A program made the position numbers and the translations under genes. From the NCBI GenBank assembly GCA_039795165.1, contig JBDKER010000008.1:62001-126000 (forward strand): 64,000 nucleotides of DNA, written 5' to 3'. Each line of letters opens with the position of its first letter. Position 1 is the stretch's first letter. Under the pieces are notes generated by a model. That model worked only from the letters and a program-made list of their open reading frames with translations. It searched no databases and was not told where the DNA came from. Of this stretch, positions 61,699 through 64,000 are shown piece after piece. Source of the stretch: V1-33 sp039795165 (GTDB lineage Bacteria; Verrucomicrobiota; Verrucomicrobiia; Verrucomicrobiales; V1-33).

Positions 61699-62550
61699 AT
61701 GATGCGCCCTCTGCTTGCCCTGCTTACGGTTCTCGTTCTGCCTTCCGTTCTCAAGGCCGCCCCGGCCGCGCTGCCGCAGATCGTAAATGTTTCGTCGTAC
61801 GATCCCAAGGAGAAGCAGAGGGCTGGCCGCAGTTACTCCGAGCACGATGTTTCCGCGCTGCGCGACAACGGGGCTTCCGGGCTGATTGCCCGGGCCGGCA
61901 AAGGCGGCAACCTCGATACCAAGTGCTCGGCGTTTCTGACAGCCGCCGACCGGGTGGGACTCTGGCCGGGAGTGTATTACCGCGTGCAGCGGCACACCGA
62001 TCCCGTGCAGCAGGCGGATCAGTTTGTGAACCGGGTGGCGGCACTGTCCCGCAGCCGCGACTGGAATGCTCCGTCGCTGCTGCTGTGCGGCGACTACGAT
62101 GGCGATCTGCTGCTTTCTTCCATCCTTGCTTTCATGGACCGCGTGGAGGCCCGCACCGGCGTGATTCCGGTCGCCTATCTGGAGAACAGTCCGCAGCTCA
62201 AGCTGCAGACGCGGTCGGCGGACCGTGCCACCCGGGCGCGTCTGGCGCGTGCTCCCTACTGGCTGGCGCTTTATTCCCACGAAAGCGGAGCCGGCCCGAT
62301 ATTTCCCGCTCCTGGATCGCCGGAAGGTCTGCTGGGACAATACCGCCTGTGGAATCAGTGGGCCATGTGGCAGTATGGAGGTGTCGATTGGGAACGCGGC
62401 GGCTCCCGGCCCAAGGTCTATCAGCACGGACGGTGGAAGTTTGCTCCCTGGTTCGGCAATCTCGACCGCCCCGTGGAGCGCAACGTCTTTAATGGCTCGG
62501 CATCGCAGATGGGGGCATTCTGGCGGCGGCATGGGCTTAAACTGCGCTGA
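61699..62550 (+). CDS. GH25 muramidase-like protein, possibly inactive
   Basis: A 283-residue exported protein (signal peptide 1-20) with the GH25 lysozyme plan: IVNVSSYDPKEK at the first strand, GLIARAGKGGNLDTKCSAFLTAADRVGLWPGVYYRV in pieces, QQADQFVNRVAAL, and the end WAMWQYGGVDWER. In active GH25 enzymes the strand after QAD-F reads LxLDxE (catalytic Asp-x-Glu). Here it reads LLLCGDYDGD, with Asp for Glu, and the first-strand acid is Asn. It may bind rather than cleave peptidoglycan. Same direction as rnhC, spaced by 50 bases. Confidence 0.65.
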   Translation: MMRPLLALLTVLVLPSVLKAAPAALPQIVNVSSYDPKEKQRAGRSYSEHDVSALRDNGASGLIARAGKGGNLDTKCSAFLTAADRVGLWPGVYYRVQRHTDPVQQADQFVNRVAALSRSRDWNAPSLLLCGDYDGDLLLSSILAFMDRVEARTGVIPVAYLENSPQLKLQTRSADRATRARLARAPYWLALYSHESGAGPIFPAPGSPEGLLGQYRLWNQWAMWQYGGVDWERGGSRPKVYQHGRWKFAPWFGNLDRPVERNVFNGSASQMGAFWRRHGLKLR

Positions 62551-62601
62551 CGGACTCCCATTGACTCTCTCGTTCCCGACGCCGAGGCTAAGAGGCATAT
62601 C

Positions 62602-63339
62602 ATGAGCAATCTCTGGAATGGACTCAGTGAAGATGCCCGCGCCCAGCTGGAAACCCGCAGCTATGCCCGCGCGCCTCTGGCGGAACGGCTCGGCACCTCC
62701 GGCGTGGAAGCGCGGGAAATCGCCTCGCCGGACGGGGCACCCGATGGTCTGGACGGTGTCTGGATTCCCGGTGTGATTGTTTTCCCCCGCACGGTCTATC
62801 CCCAGCATTGCCGCGGATTTTTCGGCGAGTTTGCCCGCGCCACGGAGGGACCGCTGCACCGGATTGGACTCTGGCCGCGCCAGTGGGCCGCTGCGCGCAT
62901 GTTTGCCGGATCGGCCAAGGGCTTTCATATCCATCCGCCCCACATTCCCGAGAGCACGGCTCCGGAATCATGGTTCCGGCAGCTCTACGGCGCCGCCCCA
63001 TTTCGCTGGGAGGATCGTCCCTACGACCGTGAGCAGTGGGACGTCATGTTCTTCCTTCAGGGCATCGCGGAAATGATCCTCGTGGACGAACGGCCGGGAC
63101 TGGAGCGTCGTGTCATGCGCTTCCTTATCTGGGGTGATGACCTGCCATCGGCCAGCAACGTGGGAGTAGTCATCCCGGCCGGAGTGGCGCATGCGATCCG
63201 TTCGGCCAGCAGTTCGGATCTGCTCATGGTCTACGGGACGAGCACCACGTTTGTGCCGGCCAGCGAAGGCCGCATTGCCAGCAGCGTCGAGTCGGCTCCC
63301 CTTCCCGGTCCGTGGCAGGATTACCTCGACCGCCGCTGA
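62602..63339 (+). CDS. RmlC/cupin-like protein (sugar epimerase fold)
   Basis: A 245-residue cytoplasmic cupin. PGVIVFPRTVYPQHCRGFFGEFAR matches the first strands of dTDP-4-dehydrorhamnose 3,5-epimerases (the RGxFxE stretch), followed by HIHPPHIPES with several His and WDVMFFLQGIAEMILVDE, VGVVIPAGVAHAIRS. The N-terminal 50 residues are not typical of RmlC and the usual partners (rmlA, B, D) are not here. It might be an epimerase-like protein with another substrate. Coupled to the next gene (TGAATG). Confidence 0.7.
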   Translation: MSNLWNGLSEDARAQLETRSYARAPLAERLGTSGVEAREIASPDGAPDGLDGVWIPGVIVFPRTVYPQHCRGFFGEFARATEGPLHRIGLWPRQWAAARMFAGSAKGFHIHPPHIPESTAPESWFRQLYGAAPFRWEDRPYDREQWDVMFFLQGIAEMILVDERPGLERRVMRFLIWGDDLPSASNVGVVIPAGVAHAIRSASSSDLLMVYGTSTTFVPASEGRIASSVESAPLPGPWQDYLDRR

Positions 63340-63702
63340 ATGCCCGCGTTTGCCTTCCTCCTCATGACAACCCTTGCCGCGCCACCTTCCACATCGTGGG
63401 AATTCCACGCGTATGATCGTGACACGGTGGACCGCGTCTGGGAACTCGGTGTCCCCGTGCCGGGCAACGACCCCGCACTTTGGCGCAAGGATCAGTTCGG
63501 CGCATGGATGCACCGTCTTGATTTCGGCCGCCGCCATTCCGAGTTCGGCTGGGAAATCCATGACCTCTCGATTGGTGGGAGCGCCGACAGTTTTTCCGCC
63601 CTGCGTCCAGTCCAATGGCAGAATCTTCTCGATCTCCTTGCCAATGAAACCCGCAGCCGGGTAACAGCCGACGGGCTCCGCAATGCGCGCAGGCTGCTGT
63701 GA
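63340..63702 (+). CDS. Degenerate HNH-endonuclease-like protein
   Basis: A 120-residue protein. GNDPALWRKDQFGAWMHRLDFGRRHSEFGWEIHDLSIGGSADSFSALRPVQWQNLL (a single region, described here by its parts) follows the pattern of bacterial HNH proteins with WRKDxxGAxIxxxxYGxxxSEFGWEIDH-GGxD-NLxPLQWxNN. The catalytic His-Asn-His set is altered: DH has become HD and the NN is LL, so nuclease activity is doubtful. It starts at the ATG right after the cupin stop; a possible short signal-like N-terminus (FAFLLMTTLAAPP) may instead be chance. Confidence 0.6.
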   Translation: MPAFAFLLMTTLAAPPSTSWEFHAYDRDTVDRVWELGVPVPGNDPALWRKDQFGAWMHRLDFGRRHSEFGWEIHDLSIGGSADSFSALRPVQWQNLLDLLANETRSRVTADGLRNARRLL

Positions 63703-63751
63703 GGTCCCTGCAATCCTGCCTTCCACGGAACATTCCTTCCCTGACCCAGCC

Positions 63752-64000
63752 ATGAAAAAAACAGCTCTTGCCGCCGTCCTGCTGATCACTGCCTGTGACA
63801 GCGAACAGTCGAAACAGGCCAAGGCCAAGGCTGCGGAGGCAGCGGCAGCGGCCAGAGACACGGTGGCCAGTGAAGTCACGGAGGCCGTCGCAAAGGGGAA
63901 GGAGGCTTCCGCCGTCGTTGCTGAAAAGGCCCGCACGGCCGCTGAGCAGGCAGGAGCGAAAGCCCGCGAAATGGCCGGAGACATCCCCGAGAAGTCGCGC
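63752..64000 (+). CDS. Ala/Lys/Glu-rich lipoprotein, 3' end outside the window
   Basis: The first 83 residues are visible. A short lipoprotein signal (KKTALAAVLLITAC, Cys15) is followed by a highly helical, Ala-rich repetitive sequence (KAKAAEAAAAARDTVASEV, VVAEKARTAAEQAG) with heptad-like spacing, so a coiled coil is likely. It resembles YtxH/Lea-type or Lpp-like proteins but no family can be fixed. The gene runs past position 64000. Confidence 0.7.
   Translation, partial: MKKTALAAVLLITACDSEQSKQAKAKAAEAAAAARDTVASEVTEAVAKGKEASAVVAEKARTAAEQAGAKAREMAGDIPEKSR

Noticed and set aside
61516..62943. Open frame of 475 codons on the minus strand
   Set aside because: Shadow of the GH25-like and cupin genes; no recognisable domain.
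1..64000. CRISPR arrays, insertion sequences, prophage genes, rRNA
   Set aside because: No regularly spaced repeats, transposase, integrase, phage structural or rRNA sequence was seen on either strand.

Overview
The window is about 64 kb of GC-rich DNA that most likely comes from a Verrucomicrobiota (PVC-group) chromosome. The clearest pointers are a secreted cytochrome protein of the DUF1549/DUF1553 type next to a Tat-exported DUF1501 protein (4843-9366), a PVC-type beta-propeller/HEAT/cytochrome c protein (32405-35149), large secreted proteins with thrombospondin type 3, NHL and choice-of-anchor D repeats, and a 70-residue Lys/Ala-rich basic protein. The phylum call is an inference from gene families; no rRNA is present.

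Layout. 1-10 kb: the 3' part of acetyl-CoA synthetase, a lipoprotein carrying a Hint (intein/hedgehog-like) fold, a HAD phosphatase, a small lipoprotein, a SurA-like foldase, and the DUF1549/1553-DUF1501-pyroglutamyl peptidase operon. 10-22 kb (minus strand): rpsF, pth, two PilT-type ATPases, two large GT39-like membrane proteins, uracil phosphoribosyltransferase with a type III polyketide synthase, a GspG-like pseudopilin, and an NtrC-type regulator that lacks the GAFTGA motif. 22-35 kb: a 1267-residue repeat protein, a Dabb lipoprotein, a GH3 enzyme, a LolD-like ABC ATPase, tRNA-Arg, then a stretch of visibly lower GC with an NHL-repeat protein, and the PVC cytochrome protein.

35.4-51.5 kb: one long plus-strand surface-glycan locus. 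Its order is SpsF-like cytidylyltransferase fused to an aldo-keto reductase, SDR, exostosin-like glycosyltransferase, Wzm/Wzt-type ABC exporter, pseB, pseC, a pseG-pseH fusion, pseI, a 49-codon remnant that begins like a CMP-sugar synthetase (pseF), and four more glycosyltransferase-type genes, one of them frameshifted. Together these would make and export a polysaccharide or glycan containing pseudaminic acid. The untranslated leader contains the 12-mer GGCGGTAGCGTG (35440-35451), identical to the ops core that recruits the NusG paralogue RfaH in enterobacteria. An ops-like antitermination signal in front of a 16-kb glycan operon is the most striking observation here.

51.5-64 kb: tRNA-Thr, the basic histone-H1-like protein, a glycine-zipper lipoprotein, an FHS-like MFS transporter, a Nif3 protein, a GNAT fused to an aminotransferase-fold domain without its PLP lysine, agmatine deiminase, an 818-residue secreted propeller protein, RNase HIII, a GH25-like protein, a cupin, a degenerate HNH-like protein and the start of an Ala-rich lipoprotein. 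Several proteins look like enzymes that have lost catalytic residues (20295-21662, 55347-56945, 61699-62550, 63340-63702).
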